The notes: generated by a model not told the origin, from the sequence alone. Shown: positions 1 through 9,641, counted from the stretch's first letter. The stretch: DNA of 64,000 nucleotides from Flavobacterium sp. N1994 (GCF_025947145.1 NZ_CP109999.1:682001-746000), one strand, 5' to 3'. Numbers and translations: made by a program.

Positions 1-1
1 A

Positions 2-838
2 GAAATGCGTGGACACCAAATGCATTTTCTAAACATCAAGGAATGTTATATGAAACTCGATGCCGATAAACCCGAGATTCATTATAGAGGTGGGAAAATT
101 TTAGATAATTTTGATGCTATCATCCCTAGAATTCGTCCTAGCATTACTTTTTATGGTTGCGCACTAACCAGACAATTTCAAGCCATGAAAGTATATTGTT
201 TAAATTCGGCTGCAGCCATTACACAATCGAGAGACAAACTATTTTCATTACAATTATTATTGCGAAATGGAATTGATATTCCTACTACAGGTTTTGCCAA
301 TTCTCCTTTAGATACCGACGATTTGATAAAAATGGTTGGTGGCCCTCCTTTGATTGTGAAATTATTAGAAGGCACACAAGGAAAGGGAGTCGTTTTAGCA
401 GAAACTAAAAAAGCAGCAGAATCCGTAATTAATGCCTTCAAAAGTTTGAATGCTAACATTTTAGTACAAGAATTTATAAAAGAAGCCGATGGGAAAGATT
501 TGCGTTTATTTGTTGTAGATGGTAAAGTTGTAGCAGCTATCCAAAGAGCCGCAGCTCCTGGGGAGTTCAGAGCCAATATTCATATGGGAGGAACAGCTTC
601 TATTATCAAACCAACAGCAGAAGAAAAACGAATAGCTATTAAAGCTGCAAAAGCCATGGATTTAAAAGTAGCTGGTGTTGACATTATTCGTTCCTCAAAA
701 GGACCTTTGCTATTGGAGGTAAACTCTTCACCAGGATTAGAAGGTATCGAAGGCGCTACCAATAAAGACATTGCAGGCGAAATGATTAAAGCCATTGAAA
801 AGAATTTTAAATTGAAAACAGAAATCAAACCGTTATGA
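2..838 (+). CDS. rimK: RimK-type ATP-grasp glutamate ligase, 5' end cut by window edge
   Basis: The RimK family adds glutamate residues to the C-terminus of ribosomal protein S6 with ATP. The visible protein aligns from memory with E. coli RimK from about its residue 25 on: a RGH near the start, the segment [16 protein letters not shown], the ATP-grasp region with [16 protein letters not shown], and the metal-binding end [15 protein letters not shown]. About 24 N-terminal residues of the usual 290-300 are missing, and the reading frame is open to the window edge, so the ATG at 5 is probably internal. The stop overlaps the next start by 4 bases (ATGA), suggesting one transcript with the downstream membrane-protein genes. 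Confidence 0.9.
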   Translation, partial: EMRGHQMHFLNIKECYMKLDADKPEIHYRGGKILDNFDAIIPRIRPSITFYGCALTRQFQAMKVYCLNSAAAITQSRDKLFSLQLLLRNGIDIPTTGFANSPLDTDDLIKMVGGPPLIVKLLEGTQGKGVVLAETKKAAESVINAFKSLNANILVQEFIKEADGKDLRLFVVDGKVVAAIQRAAAPGEFRANIHMGGTASIIKPTAEEKRIAIKAAKAMDLKVAGVDIIRSSKGPLLLEVNSSPGLEGIEGATNKDIAGEMIKAIEKNFKLKTEIKPL

Positions 839-1350
839 ATCCTTATCTCGACATAATACTTCGAAGTATAGCCGTTTATTTTTTTATGGTGATAGCCCTA
901 CGTGTATTTGGTAAAAAAGAACTTTCACAACTCAACACAGCGGATATTATTCTGATTTTGTTAATTAGTAATGCCGTTCAAAATGCAATGGTGGGTAATA
1001 ATTCTTCACTTGAAGGCGGTTTAGTTGCAGCTTTAGTTTTGTTTGTTATCAATTTTATTCTGAAAAAAATCATGTACAACTCAAAAACCATCACGCAATT
1101 GGTACAAGACAAACCTGAAATTTTAATTCATGATGGCATTATTGATTTTAAAGCTTTAGCTAAATTAGAAATTACTTCACAAGAATTAGAAGAAGTTATT
1201 CGGGAACATGGTGTAGAATATTTTAAAGATGTAAAATTAGCCATGATGGAAATTGACGGAAACATTAGTGTAATTTCGGGAGATAAAACATTGAAACAAA
1301 CCCATCACAAAAGAAAAATTCATAAAACATTGGGAGCCTTAAACAATTAG
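835..1350 (+). CDS. DUF421 (YetF-like) membrane protein
   Basis: A 171-residue protein with the layout of the DUF421/YetF family: about three N-terminal hydrophobic segments (roughly residues 5-25, 35-55 and 60-78), then a soluble C-terminal domain (about 85-150). Family-typical stretches are [20 protein letters not shown] and the soluble [17 protein letters not shown]. The biochemical role of the family is poorly known; YetF homologues have been linked to spore and envelope functions in Bacillus. It is translationally coupled to rimK (4-base overlap) and lies 3 bases before the next gene. Family assignment is good; function is open. Confidence 0.85.
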   Translation: MNPYLDIILRSIAVYFFMVIALRVFGKKELSQLNTADIILILLISNAVQNAMVGNNSSLEGGLVAALVLFVINFILKKIMYNSKTITQLVQDKPEILIHDGIIDFKALAKLEITSQELEEVIREHGVEYFKDVKLAMMEIDGNISVISGDKTLKQTHHKRKIHKTLGALNN

Positions 1351-1353
1351 AAC

Positions 1354-1938
1354 ATGAACAAAACTAGACTAGAAGCATTTAGCGATGGCGTTTTAGCTAT
1401 TATTATTACCATAATGGTATTAGAGTTCAAACTTCCTGAAGGGGCTTCTTGTGCAGCTTTAAAACCTTTATTGCCTAAGTTTTTAAGTTACATCTTAAGT
1501 TTTATTTACGTTGGCATTTATTGGAATAACCATCATCATATGATGCACACGGTAAAACAAGTAAATGGTAAAATCCTTTGGGCAAATTTGCATTTGCTAT
1601 TTTGGTTATCCCTAATTCCATTTGCTACAGCCTGGAATGGAGAGAATCACTTTGCTCCTTTTCCAATGATGTTATATGGTATAATACTTTTGATGAATGG
1701 AATAGCTTATTATATTTTACAAAGTCTAATTCTGAAAAAACATGGTAAAGATTCGCTATTATCAAAAGCTTTAGGGTCAGATATTAAAGGAAAATCATCC
1801 CCTATTCTATACGTCATTGCAGTATTGTTTGCCAATTATTATCCTGCTATCTCTGGAGGAATATACATTTTTGTGGCCTTGATGTGGCTAGTGCCTGATA
1901 AACGAATTGAACGGATTTTTGATAACCAAAACCAATAA
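1354..1938 (+). CDS. TMEM175-family potassium channel
   Basis: A 194-residue integral membrane protein with the signature of bacterial TMEM175 (DUF1211) channels: an arginine five residues in, followed by AFSDGVLAIIITIMVLEF in the first helix, which lines the pore in this family. A second region (WNNHHHMMHTVKQVNGKILW) and four more hydrophobic segments complete the usual six-helix unit; bacterial members work as tetramers and conduct K+. It starts 3 bases after the DUF421 gene and ends 2 bases before the next one, so it belongs to the same operon. The family call is strong; ion selectivity is inferred from the family. Confidence 0.88.
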   Translation: MNKTRLEAFSDGVLAIIITIMVLEFKLPEGASCAALKPLLPKFLSYILSFIYVGIYWNNHHHMMHTVKQVNGKILWANLHLLFWLSLIPFATAWNGENHFAPFPMMLYGIILLMNGIAYYILQSLILKKHGKDSLLSKALGSDIKGKSSPILYVIAVLFANYYPAISGGIYIFVALMWLVPDKRIERIFDNQNQ

Positions 1939-1940
1939 TT

Positions 1941-2309
1941 ATGAACTTACTTTCCCAACTTATCATTATATATACTGCAGCCTTGCACGTCTATATTCTT
2001 TGGCTCGAAATGTTTGCGTGGACTACTTATGGCAAAAAGGTTTTTAAAACCATACCCGAAGACCAATTTGAAAAGACAAAAGTAATGGCCGCTAACCAAG
2101 GATTGTACAATGGCTTCCTTGCCGCTGGTTTGATTTGGTCGCTATTTATTACTGATGTTACTTGGAGTAAATACATCGCTATCTTTTTCTTAGCTTGTGT
2201 ACTAGTAGCTGGAGTTTATGGAGCTATGACCGCTTCTAAAAGAATCTTCTTTGTTCAAGCAGTTCCTGCTATTTTAGGCTTGTTAAGTTTTATGTTGCAT
2301 TTGAATTAA
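1941..2309 (+). CDS. DUF1304 family membrane protein
   Basis: A 122-residue protein with four hydrophobic segments, matching the small DUF1304 family: N-terminal helix with a conserved glutamate (YILWLEMFAWTT), a short polar stretch with KTIPEDQFEKTKVMAANQGLYNGFLAAGL, and two more helices with a VYGAMTASKR turn. The function is unknown. It is the last gene of the rimK-DUF421-TMEM175-DUF1304 group, which is closely packed throughout; 113 bases of A+T-rich sequence without a clear terminator follow it. Confidence 0.85.
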   Translation: MNLLSQLIIIYTAALHVYILWLEMFAWTTYGKKVFKTIPEDQFEKTKVMAANQGLYNGFLAAGLIWSLFITDVTWSKYIAIFFLACVLVAGVYGAMTASKRIFFVQAVPAILGLLSFMLHLN

Positions 2310-2422
2310 ATACCTTAATTATCCCAATAAGTTTAGCCTAATTCTATGAATTATATAAATTATTTATTTTTTTCTATAACCCAAAACGGCTGTTATTTGG
2401 TGAACTTTGAATAAAAGACAAA

Positions 2423-2785
2423 ATGCCATCAAAAAACACTGAAACCTGTGATAAGAAAAGCCATAATGGTTTACCAAAATCACAAGCTCACGTCATACTC
2501 GAAATTGTAGAGTACGTTCCCGATACTATCGTTTGTAAAACTATTATAAAGAATAGCGGTGGAAAATTATCAGTTGTGGCTTATGATAAAAAAGAAAGGT
2601 TTTGTGAAGCAACAGCATTATATGATACCTACGTCCAAATCATTGATGGTAAAGCAGAAGTGACTATAGGCAATAAAGATTGGAAACTCACTTTGGGTGA
2701 AGGCATGATAATTCCAGTAAACACCGTCCATTGTTTCAAAGCTAATAGTGAATTCAAAATGATAACCACTATAATAAAAGCCTAG
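2423..2785 (+). CDS. Small cupin-domain protein
   Basis: A 120-residue soluble protein whose second half is a single cupin barrel: YDTYVQIIDGKAEVTIGNKDW followed by LGEGMIIPVNTVHCFKAN, the classic G-x5-P-x-x-x-x-H end of the second cupin motif. The first motif lacks the usual HxH(x)nE set (only YDTYVQ is present), so metal binding may be altered or absent. The N-terminal 20 residues are polar. It stands alone between the rimK operon and the convergent hutH gene, 13 bases from the hutH stop. Substrate not predictable. Confidence 0.75.
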   Translation: MPSKNTETCDKKSHNGLPKSQAHVILEIVEYVPDTIVCKTIIKNSGGKLSVVAYDKKERFCEATALYDTYVQIIDGKAEVTIGNKDWKLTLGEGMIIPVNTVHCFKANSEFKMITTIIKA

Positions 2786-2798
2786 TTATTAAAGATTA

Positions 2799-4301
2799 CT
2801 AGTCCTCTATCTCCACCATAAAGCTATTCAAAAATGCTACCGAGTTTTCAATATCGTAATGCAAAATCCTATCTTCTTTCACTAAAGAAACTTCTTCGCG
2901 ATAGGATTTTAAAAACATCTCTATAAATTCACTCGATTGTAACGGATTCCTAAAAGCAATAGCCTGAGAAGCATTCATCAATTCTATGGCCAAAATTCGT
3001 TCTAGATTTTCCATAACCTTAAGGCATTTCGTAGCAGCATTGGCCCCCATACTCACATGATCTTCTTGTCCGTTACTCGAAACAATACTATCCACACTGG
3101 CTGGAGTAGCCAATTGTTTATTTTGACTGGCAATACTCGCTGCTGTGTATTGTGGAATCATAAATCCAGAATTCAATCCAGGATTATCTACTAAGAACGC
3201 AGGTAAACCACGTAACCCAGAAATTAATTGGTAGGTTCTTCTTTCAGAAATACTACCTAGTTCTGCTAAAGCGATGGCTAAAAAGTCTAAAGCTAAAGCC
3301 AATGGTTGTCCATGGAAATTTCCACCTGATATAATGACATCTTCCCCAATAAAAATATTAGGATTATCGGTAACCGAGTTGATTTCGGTTTTGAAAACTT
3401 TTTTTACATAATCAATGGTATCCTTTGAAGCACCATGCACTTGTGGAATACAACGGAAAGAATAAGGATCCTGAACATGTGCTTTAGGTTGAGCAATAAT
3501 TTGACTTCCTTCTAGCAATTGTTTCATTCTCCTAGCGGTTACAATTTGCCCTTTATGAGGACGAACCATATGAATCAATTCATCAAAAGGTTCTATTCTA
3601 CCATCAAATCCTTCCAAAGAAATAGCGGCAATTACATCAGCAAAATAAGAATATTTCATCGCTTTCAATAAAATATAACTTCCATACGAACTCATAAATT
3701 GTGTGCCGTTAAGCAAGGCTAATCCTTCTTTCGATTGCAATACAATCGGCTCCCAACCCATCTTTTCCATGACCTTTTTGGCCGGTTGACGAAATCCATC
3801 ATAATAGACTTCTCCTTCTCCTAATAAGGGCAATGACAAATGAGCCAAAGGTGCTAAATCGCCACTAGCCCCAAGTGACCCTTGTGTATAAATTACAGGA
3901 AGAATATCATAATTGTAAAAATCTACCAAACGCTCTACTGTAACCAACTGTACACCCGAATGTCCATAACTCAAGGATTGAATTTTCAGCAACAACATAA
4001 TCTTGACAATCTCACCAGGAACTTCATCGCCAGTACCACAAGCATGCGACTTTACAAGATTTTCCTGTAATTGTGATAAGTTTTCATTGGAAATTTTAAC
4101 ATTACACAACGACCCAAAACCAGTATTAATGCCATAAATAGGCTTATCATTAGTTGCCATTTTTTTATCTAAATAATCACGGCACTTTTGAATGTTGACT
4201 TTGGCTTCTTCCGAAAGAGAAAGTGTTTTATGCTGAGAGATAATTTCTTGTAACTGCTCTAAACTCAATACTTCCGTACTGATGTAGTGTATGTTTTCCA
4301 T
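2799..4301 (-). CDS. hutH: Histidine ammonia-lyase
   Basis: Deaminates L-histidine to urocanate, the first step of histidine degradation. At 500 residues it has normal family length. The Ala-Ser-Gly triad that cyclises to the MIO cofactor is at residues 145-147 in GSLGASGDLAPLAH; YGINTGFG near residue 56 and the QEDHVSMG and GNFHGQP segments are also typical. Tyrosine and phenylalanine ammonia-lyases share the fold; the His-lyase call rests on overall length and motif resemblance. No other hut gene is next to it, so it appears to be a single-gene unit with its start facing the threonine operon. Confidence 0.88.
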   Translation of the reverse strand: MENIHYISTEVLSLEQLQEIISQHKTLSLSEEAKVNIQKCRDYLDKKMATNDKPIYGINTGFGSLCNVKISNENLSQLQENLVKSHACGTGDEVPGEIVKIMLLLKIQSLSYGHSGVQLVTVERLVDFYNYDILPVIYTQGSLGASGDLAPLAHLSLPLLGEGEVYYDGFRQPAKKVMEKMGWEPIVLQSKEGLALLNGTQFMSSYGSYILLKAMKYSYFADVIAAISLEGFDGRIEPFDELIHMVRPHKGQIVTARRMKQLLEGSQIIAQPKAHVQDPYSFRCIPQVHGASKDTIDYVKKVFKTEINSVTDNPNIFIGEDVIISGGNFHGQPLALALDFLAIALAELGSISERRTYQLISGLRGLPAFLVDNPGLNSGFMIPQYTAASIASQNKQLATPASVDSIVSSNGQEDHVSMGANAATKCLKVMENLERILAIELMNASQAIAFRNPLQSSEFIEMFLKSYREEVSLVKEDRILHYDIENSVAFLNSFMVEIED

Positions 4302-4496
4302 TGTTTGTGTTCAAATTGTGCTCAAAATTCCATAAACAATCGTTAAAAAACAAGTTTTGTCTCTACTATTTTATTGTAGAATTAGTAACAAAAATGTCTA
4401 TCTGATAGAAAAAATACCAATATATTTTCTGCATTCCTTTAAAAATAAGATTTTAATAAAAATAACACCAAACCTTTTTTACTACACAAAAAATGC

Positions 4497-4504
4497 TATT
4501 TTTG
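4497..4504 (+). promoter_or_regulatory. -7 promoter box of the threonine operon
   Basis: TATTTTTG fits the Bacteroidota -7 consensus TAnnTTTG. A T-run at 4475-4480 lies at the right distance for a degenerate -33 box. Initiation 5-8 bases after the box would fall at about 4509-4512, almost touching the leader-peptide ATG at 4513. Confidence 0.55.
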
Positions 4505-4512
4505 GGAAACTT

Positions 4513-4617
4513 ATGTGGAAAACTAGCAACATACAATCTTTAACGCCTTCAGCTAATTCTTTAGCGGTTACTACTGTTGCTACAACCACAACAACTACAA
4601 CCCCATTTGGGGTATAA
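4513..4617 (+). CDS. Threonine operon leader peptide (attenuator)
   Basis: A 34-codon reading frame placed between a promoter-like box and thrA. The peptide is unremarkable at first, then has Thr-Thr-Val-Ala followed by seven consecutive threonines (residues 24-30) and ends Pro-Phe-Gly-Val. Eleven of 34 residues are Thr. Runs of the codon for the end product just upstream of its biosynthetic operon are the mark of ribosome-mediated attenuation, as in the E. coli thr leader. The last codons overlap a CCCC-ATTT-GGGG inverted repeat (4601-4612), and a weak TCTTTC/GAAAGA hairpin lies at 4643-4659; which structure would terminate is not clear by eye. The stretch 4618-4700 holds no other gene. Confidence 0.8.
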   Translation: MWKTSNIQSLTPSANSLAVTTVATTTTTTTPFGV

Positions 4618-4700
4618 TCATTTCATATAATCCTATGCCTGTTCTTTCCTTGCGAAAGAGAAAAAATAATGACTTTATATTTCCCTAAAAAATAGAACGA

Positions 4701-7148
4701 ATGATAGTATTAAAATTTGGCGGTACCTCAGTAGCCAATGCAGAAAATATTTCAAAAACAATAGCAATTGTTAGCAACAAAAGCAAAGAAGATAAACTAG
4801 CTGTCGTAGTATCGGCCTTCAGTGGAGTGACTGATTTGCTAATATTGGCAGGAAAAACAGCCTCCTCAAAAGATAAAAGTTACAAAGAGATTATCAGTGA
4901 TATCGATAAAAAACACAAAGAAGCAATTGACCAATTGATTCCATTAAGTGATCAAAGTGAGATTATCGAAAAAATAAACAGCGAGATTAACCTTTTAAAA
5001 ACTTTACTTGACGGTTGTTACCTTTTGGGTGAATTATCGAATAGAACGGCTGATATTGTGGCTGGTTTTGGCGAATTGTTATCTTCTCAAATTATTGCGG
5101 TAGCATTAAAACAAAAAGTAAGCAATTCCACCTTTAAAGACAGTCGCGAACTAATAAAAACAAATTCCAATTTTGGAAAAGCCAGTGTTGATTTTGATAT
5201 CACTAATAAACTAATTGCTGATTATTTCAAAAGCAATACCAATCAAGTAGTTTTATTCCCAGGATTTATAGCGTCTTCCTTAGATGGAAATACTACTACT
5301 CTAGGAAGAGGAGGTTCTGATTACACAGCAGCCATTATTGCAGCAGCCGTAAAAGCCGATGTTTTAGAAATTTGGACCGATGTTAACGGAATGTTCACTG
5401 CCAATCCGAAAGTGGTAAAACAAGCCCAACCTATTGAAACTATTTCATATCAAGAAGCTATGGAATTGTCTCATTTTGGAGCCAAAGTATTGTATCCGCC
5501 AACGATACAACCTGTACTAAAAGACAGCATTCCAATTTTCATCAAAAACACTTTTGAACCTGAAGTATACGGAACGCTAATCTCCAATAATCCAAATGCT
5601 TCCGCGAATCCAATTAAAGGAATATCACATATAGATAATATAGCATTACTTACTCTAGAAGGCTCCGGAATGATTGGTGTTGCCGGTTCGTCAAAAAGAC
5701 TTTTTGAAGTTTTGTCAAACGAAGGTATCAATGTTATTTTTATAACTCAAGCGTCTTCAGAACACTCGATTTGTATCGGGATTTTGAGCTCGGATGCCGA
5801 TAGAGCCAAAGCAGCCATTGATAAAGCCTTTGAATTAGAAATAGCTCAAGCCAAAATAGACCCAACTAGTATTGAGAAAGATTTATGCATAGTAGCATTG
5901 GTAGGCGAAAGCATGAAAAACCATCAAGGAATTAGCGGTAAAATGTTTAGTACTTTGGGTAAAAACAATGTCAACATTCGAGCTATTGCTCAAGGGGCTT
6001 CTGAAAGAAATATCTCAGTGGTAATCAATGAAAAAGACGTTAAAAAAGCACTAAACACTTTACACGAACGTTTCTTTGAAGACAATACCAAACAATTAAA
6101 TCTCTTCGTAATGGGGGTTGGAAATGTGGGTGAGAAATTCATTGACCAAATCAGTCAACAAAAGAAATTCCTAAAAGAGAATCTAAAAATCAATCTTCGT
6201 GTTGTTGCCATGGCCAACTCAAGAACTATGGTTTTTAACGAAGACGGAATCGATTTAAAAGATTGGAAAACAGCTTTAACTAATGGCGAAAAAGCTAATG
6301 TTGATAGTTTTATTGCCAAAGCTAAAGACCTCAACTTACGCAACAGTATTTTTGTAGATATTACCGCCAATTATGACATTGCCAATATCTATGACAAGTT
6401 CTTAAGCCAAAATATCGCAGTGGTTACTTGTAATAAAATTGCTTGCTCTTCTGAGTACAACAATTATAAAAACCTAAAAAACCTTTCTAGAAAATACAAT
6501 GCTCCTTTCTTATTTGAAACGAATGTTGGGGCTGGATTACCTATCATCGATACCCTAAAACACTTGATTGCTTCAGGAGATAAAGTGAACAAAATACAAG
6601 CCGTTTTATCAGGTAGTTTGAACTTTATTTTTAATAATTTTAATGAGACATACAATTTTCATGATGTAGTTAAAGAAGCAGGTGTTCAAGGATTTACAGA
6701 ACCCGACCCAAAAATTGATTTAAGTGGCGTTGATGTGGCTCGTAAGATCTTAATCCTAATCCGTGAAAGCGGTTACCAAATGGATATTGAAGAAATCGAA
6801 AACAATTGTTTCCTTCCGAAAGAATGCATGGACACCACTAATAACGACGACTTCTTTAAATCGTTAACCAAACATGATGACCATTTCAACAAACTATTAG
6901 CTGAAGCCAAATCAAAAGATTCTCGTATTAAATTCGTAGCCAAATTCGATAACGGAAAAGCTTCGGTTGGTTTGCAATTTATTCCAAAAGAAAGTCCGTT
7001 TTATAACTTAGAAGGAAAAGACAATATCGTAGAATTTTATACCGACCGTTATGTTGATCAACCCTTAATTATCAAAGGTGCTGGTGCTGGTGCTGCGGTT
7101 ACTGCCTCTGGTATTTTTGCAGATGTGATTCGAATTGGTAACGTGTAA
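4701..7148 (+). CDS. thrA: Bifunctional aspartate kinase / homoserine dehydrogenase
   Basis: Catalyses the first and third steps from aspartate to threonine (and methionine). The 815-residue protein has the normal length and order of ThrA/MetL fusions: aspartokinase from residue 1 (KFGGTSVANAE) with GRGGSDYTAA near residue 203, two ACT-type regulatory repeats (about 310-455, each with an SE-rich sensing strand), then homoserine dehydrogenase from about 465 with the nucleotide loop GVGNVGEKF and the NKIA / GAGLPI / GSLNFIF active-site segments. The ACT repeats suggest feedback inhibition, most likely by threonine given the leader peptide and the thrB-thrC neighbours. thrB starts 3 bases after the stop. 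Confidence 0.96.
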   Translation: MIVLKFGGTSVANAENISKTIAIVSNKSKEDKLAVVVSAFSGVTDLLILAGKTASSKDKSYKEIISDIDKKHKEAIDQLIPLSDQSEIIEKINSEINLLKTLLDGCYLLGELSNRTADIVAGFGELLSSQIIAVALKQKVSNSTFKDSRELIKTNSNFGKASVDFDITNKLIADYFKSNTNQVVLFPGFIASSLDGNTTTLGRGGSDYTAAIIAAAVKADVLEIWTDVNGMFTANPKVVKQAQPIETISYQEAMELSHFGAKVLYPPTIQPVLKDSIPIFIKNTFEPEVYGTLISNNPNASANPIKGISHIDNIALLTLEGSGMIGVAGSSKRLFEVLSNEGINVIFITQASSEHSICIGILSSDADRAKAAIDKAFELEIAQAKIDPTSIEKDLCIVALVGESMKNHQGISGKMFSTLGKNNVNIRAIAQGASERNISVVINEKDVKKALNTLHERFFEDNTKQLNLFVMGVGNVGEKFIDQISQQKKFLKENLKINLRVVAMANSRTMVFNEDGIDLKDWKTALTNGEKANVDSFIAKAKDLNLRNSIFVDITANYDIANIYDKFLSQNIAVVTCNKIACSSEYNNYKNLKNLSRKYNAPFLFETNVGAGLPIIDTLKHLIASGDKVNKIQAVLSGSLNFIFNNFNETYNFHDVVKEAGVQGFTEPDPKIDLSGVDVARKILILIRESGYQMDIEEIENNCFLPKECMDTTNNDDFFKSLTKHDDHFNKLLAEAKSKDSRIKFVAKFDNGKASVGLQFIPKESPFYNLEGKDNIVEFYTDRYVDQPLIIKGAGAGAAVTASGIFADVIRIGNV

Positions 7149-7151
7149 CTC

Positions 7152-8087
7152 ATGGAAAACGAAATCAAAATATTCTGCCCCGCCACTGTAGCCAATCTCA
7201 ATTGCGGTTTTGACGTAATGGGGTTGTGTCTAGAAGGCATTGGTGATGAAATGATTATTAGAAAAGTCACAGAAAAAGGAATCAGAATCACTAAAATTGT
7301 TGGGGCCGATTTACCTTTAGAAACTGAAAAAAATGTAGCTGGAGTAGCAGGTTTGGCCTTATTGAATGCGACCTCATCCGACTTTGGTTTTGAAATCGAA
7401 ATCCATAAAAAGATAAAAGCTGGTAGTGGTATTGGCAGTTCTTCTGCTAGTGCTGCTGGTGCTGTTTTTGGTATCAACGAACTTTTAGGAAAACCTTTTT
7501 CCAAACACGAGTTAGTCTATTTTGCCATGAAAGGCGAAGTAGTAGCCAGCGGTAGCGAACATGCCGATAATGTAGCGCCTTGTGTCTTAGGTGGTTTTAC
7601 TTTAGTGCGAGGGTATAATCCTTTGGATGTTATTCAAATCGAAAGCCCTAGCGAACTTTATGCTGTGGTGTTACATCCGCATATTGAAGTCAAAACTTCC
7701 GATTCTCGTGCGGTACTTTCACCAACGGTTCCTTTAAAAAGTGCCATTACCCAATGGGGAAATTTGGGTGGATTAATTGCTGGTTTATATACTAAGGATT
7801 ACGAACTCATAGGTCGTTCTTTGCAAGATGTTATTGTAGAACCCGCTAGAAAGCACTTGATTCCGAATTTTGACCAAGTAAAAAATAGTGCTTTAGAAGC
7901 TGGTGCCTTAGGTGCTGGAATTTCTGGTGCTGGACCCTCAATATTTGCTTTGTGCAAAGGAGAATGCAGTGCTCATACTGTTGCCAAAAGCATGAGTAAT
8001 GCCTACTCCAACAGCGGAATTGCTTTTGATATTCACATTTCAAAAGTAAATGATGAAGGAACAAAAATAATTACGACTCGAGGCTAA
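7152..8087 (+). CDS. thrB: Homoserine kinase
   Basis: Phosphorylates homoserine with ATP on the way to threonine. This GHMP-family kinase is 311 residues, the normal length. It begins with IFCPATVANLNCGFDVMG, typical of ThrB, and has the glycine/serine-rich ATP loop KAGSGIGSSSASAAGAV at about residues 88-104 and the C-terminal GAGISGAGPSIFAL motif. It lies 3 bases after thrA and 46 before thrC. The last codons and stop sit inside a repeated ACTCGAG-type element that recurs upstream of two other genes in this window. Confidence 0.96.
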   Translation: MENEIKIFCPATVANLNCGFDVMGLCLEGIGDEMIIRKVTEKGIRITKIVGADLPLETEKNVAGVAGLALLNATSSDFGFEIEIHKKIKAGSGIGSSSASAAGAVFGINELLGKPFSKHELVYFAMKGEVVASGSEHADNVAPCVLGGFTLVRGYNPLDVIQIESPSELYAVVLHPHIEVKTSDSRAVLSPTVPLKSAITQWGNLGGLIAGLYTKDYELIGRSLQDVIVEPARKHLIPNFDQVKNSALEAGALGAGISGAGPSIFALCKGECSAHTVAKSMSNAYSNSGIAFDIHISKVNDEGTKIITTRG

Positions 8088-8110
8088 AAAGCCGAACTGA
8101 ACGAAGTTAA
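8076..8110 (+). repeat. Recurring 5'-UTR element, copy 1 (thrB/thrC junction)
   Basis: ACTCGAGGC, a TAAAAA loop, GCC, then GAACTGAACGAAGTTAA. It shares ACTC(G/A)AG - inverted repeat - GAACT - ACG(A/T)AGT with copies at 29224 and 53048, all on the same strand relative to the gene that follows. This copy contains the thrB stop codon and ends 23 bases before the thrC start. Confidence 0.55.
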
Positions 8111-8133
8111 TTAGAAATTACGAATTACGAATT
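8109..8133 (+). repeat. 25-bp AATTACG-type repeat abutting the thrC start
   Basis: A 25-base A+T-rich sequence containing ATTACGAATTACGAATT, ending at the base before the thrC ATG. The identical 25 bases occur on the minus strand at 46942-46966. The repeated unit is AATTACG. Confidence 0.6.
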
Positions 8134-9423
8134 ATGAACTATTACAGTCTAAACAATAAATCTCATAAAGTTAGTTTTCAAGAAGCAGTTGTTGCTGGAC
8201 TTGCACCCGACAGGGGGTTGTATTTCCCAGAAAGCATAACTCCTCTACCCGATTCTTTCTTTCAAAATATAGAACAACTTTCCCATGAAGCAATAGCTTA
8301 TGAAGCCATTAAACAATTCGTGGGTGATGAAATTCCAGAAAAGGAACTAAAACGCATCATAGCGGAAACCTTATGTTTTGATTTTCCCTGTGTGCCAGTA
8401 GAAGATAATGTCTATTCATTAGAATTATTTCACGGCCCCACAATGGCATTCAAAGATGTAGGTGCTCGTTTCATGTCGCGTTGTTTGGGGTATTTTAACC
8501 GTAATGATGACAAACACGTTACCGTTTTAGTAGCAACATCTGGAGATACTGGAGGGGCTGTAGCTAGTGGGTTTTTAGGTGTTAAAGGGGTTGAAGTAAT
8601 TATTCTATATCCATCAGGTAAAGTCAGTGATATTCAAGAAAGACAATTGACTACTTTAGGTCAGAATATAAAGGCGTTAGAAGTCGATGGCGTTTTTGAT
8701 GATTGTCAAGATATGGTCAAAAAGGCCTTCTTAGATGAAAGTTTGAAACACAAAAACCTAACCTCAGCCAATTCGATTAACATAGCTCGTTGGTTGCCTC
8801 AGATGTTTTATATTTTCTTTGCGTACCAACAATTAAAAAAACACAACAAACCGATTATTCTTTCTTGCCCTAGCGGCAACTTCGGTAATATTTGTGCTGG
8901 TATTATGGCCAAAAGATTAGGATTGCCTATAGCTCACTTTGTAGCTTCAACGAATGCTAACGATACGGTTCCAAGATTTTTAGAAAAAGGAAACTATGAT
9001 CCAAAACCATCAATAGCTACCATTTCCAACGCTATGGATGTAGGGAATCCAAGTAATTTTATCCGAATTCAGGAATTGTATCATAACGATTTATCCGAAT
9101 TTGAAAAGGATTTCTCTTCCTACAGTTATACCGATACTGAAACCGAAATCACTATAAAAGACATTTACAAAAGCACCCAATATATTGCTGAACCCCACGG
9201 AGCAGTTGGCTATCTTGGTCTGAAAAAAGAACTGGCAAAACAACCTAATAGCATTGGTGTATTTTTAGAAACTGCTCATCCCATAAAATTCTTAGATGTG
9301 GTCGAGCCTTTATTAGGAATCAAACTTCCTATTCCAACCCAAATAGAAAGTGTCTTAGGAAAAGAGAAAGTGAGTACCAAAATCGCTACTTACGACGAGT
9401 TTAAATCTTTTCTCGAAAGCTAA
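8134..9423 (+). CDS. thrC: Threonine synthase
   Basis: Converts O-phosphohomoserine and water to threonine and phosphate with pyridoxal phosphate. The protein is 429 residues, the size of the bacterial/fungal class. The PLP-binding lysine is about residue 107 in GPTMAFKDVGAR; the phosphate-binding SGDTGGAVASGF and SCPSGNFGNICAG segments follow, and NAMDVGNPSN is characteristic. It completes thrABC, all presumably governed by the Thr-rich leader peptide upstream of thrA. The 46-base gap to thrB carries two short repeats that also occur elsewhere in the window. After the stop, 241 bases to 9664 hold no gene except a promoter near the 3' end. Confidence 0.96.
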   Translation: MNYYSLNNKSHKVSFQEAVVAGLAPDRGLYFPESITPLPDSFFQNIEQLSHEAIAYEAIKQFVGDEIPEKELKRIIAETLCFDFPCVPVEDNVYSLELFHGPTMAFKDVGARFMSRCLGYFNRNDDKHVTVLVATSGDTGGAVASGFLGVKGVEVIILYPSGKVSDIQERQLTTLGQNIKALEVDGVFDDCQDMVKKAFLDESLKHKNLTSANSINIARWLPQMFYIFFAYQQLKKHNKPIILSCPSGNFGNICAGIMAKRLGLPIAHFVASTNANDTVPRFLEKGNYDPKPSIATISNAMDVGNPSNFIRIQELYHNDLSEFEKDFSSYSYTDTETEITIKDIYKSTQYIAEPHGAVGYLGLKKELAKQPNSIGVFLETAHPIKFLDVVEPLLGIKLPIPTQIESVLGKEKVSTKIATYDEFKSFLES

Positions 9424-9641
9424 ATCCTTCTTACATTTTTAGCACCCCTCCCATTAACAGTATTATAAGGCAATACTGTGGATTTATCTTGTAGTTTTGT
9501 TCGGGTTTTATTCGGGTCTTGTTAGTAGTTGTGCTACCCCTTTGGACCTTTTACGGAACAAAACCCGAACATGACTAAAACAAGACTAGAAGAAAACTTT
9601 TATTCTTACAAAAAGAGCTTTCAAAACAATACCATTTCTAT

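Noticed and set aside
5471..5731. Minus-strand open frames inside thrA and other long genes (also at 7058, 34428, 36384, 36726, 38765)
   Set aside because: Each lies wholly or mostly opposite a well-recognised gene and has low-complexity, Ser/Leu/Phe-rich translation typical of antisense frames.
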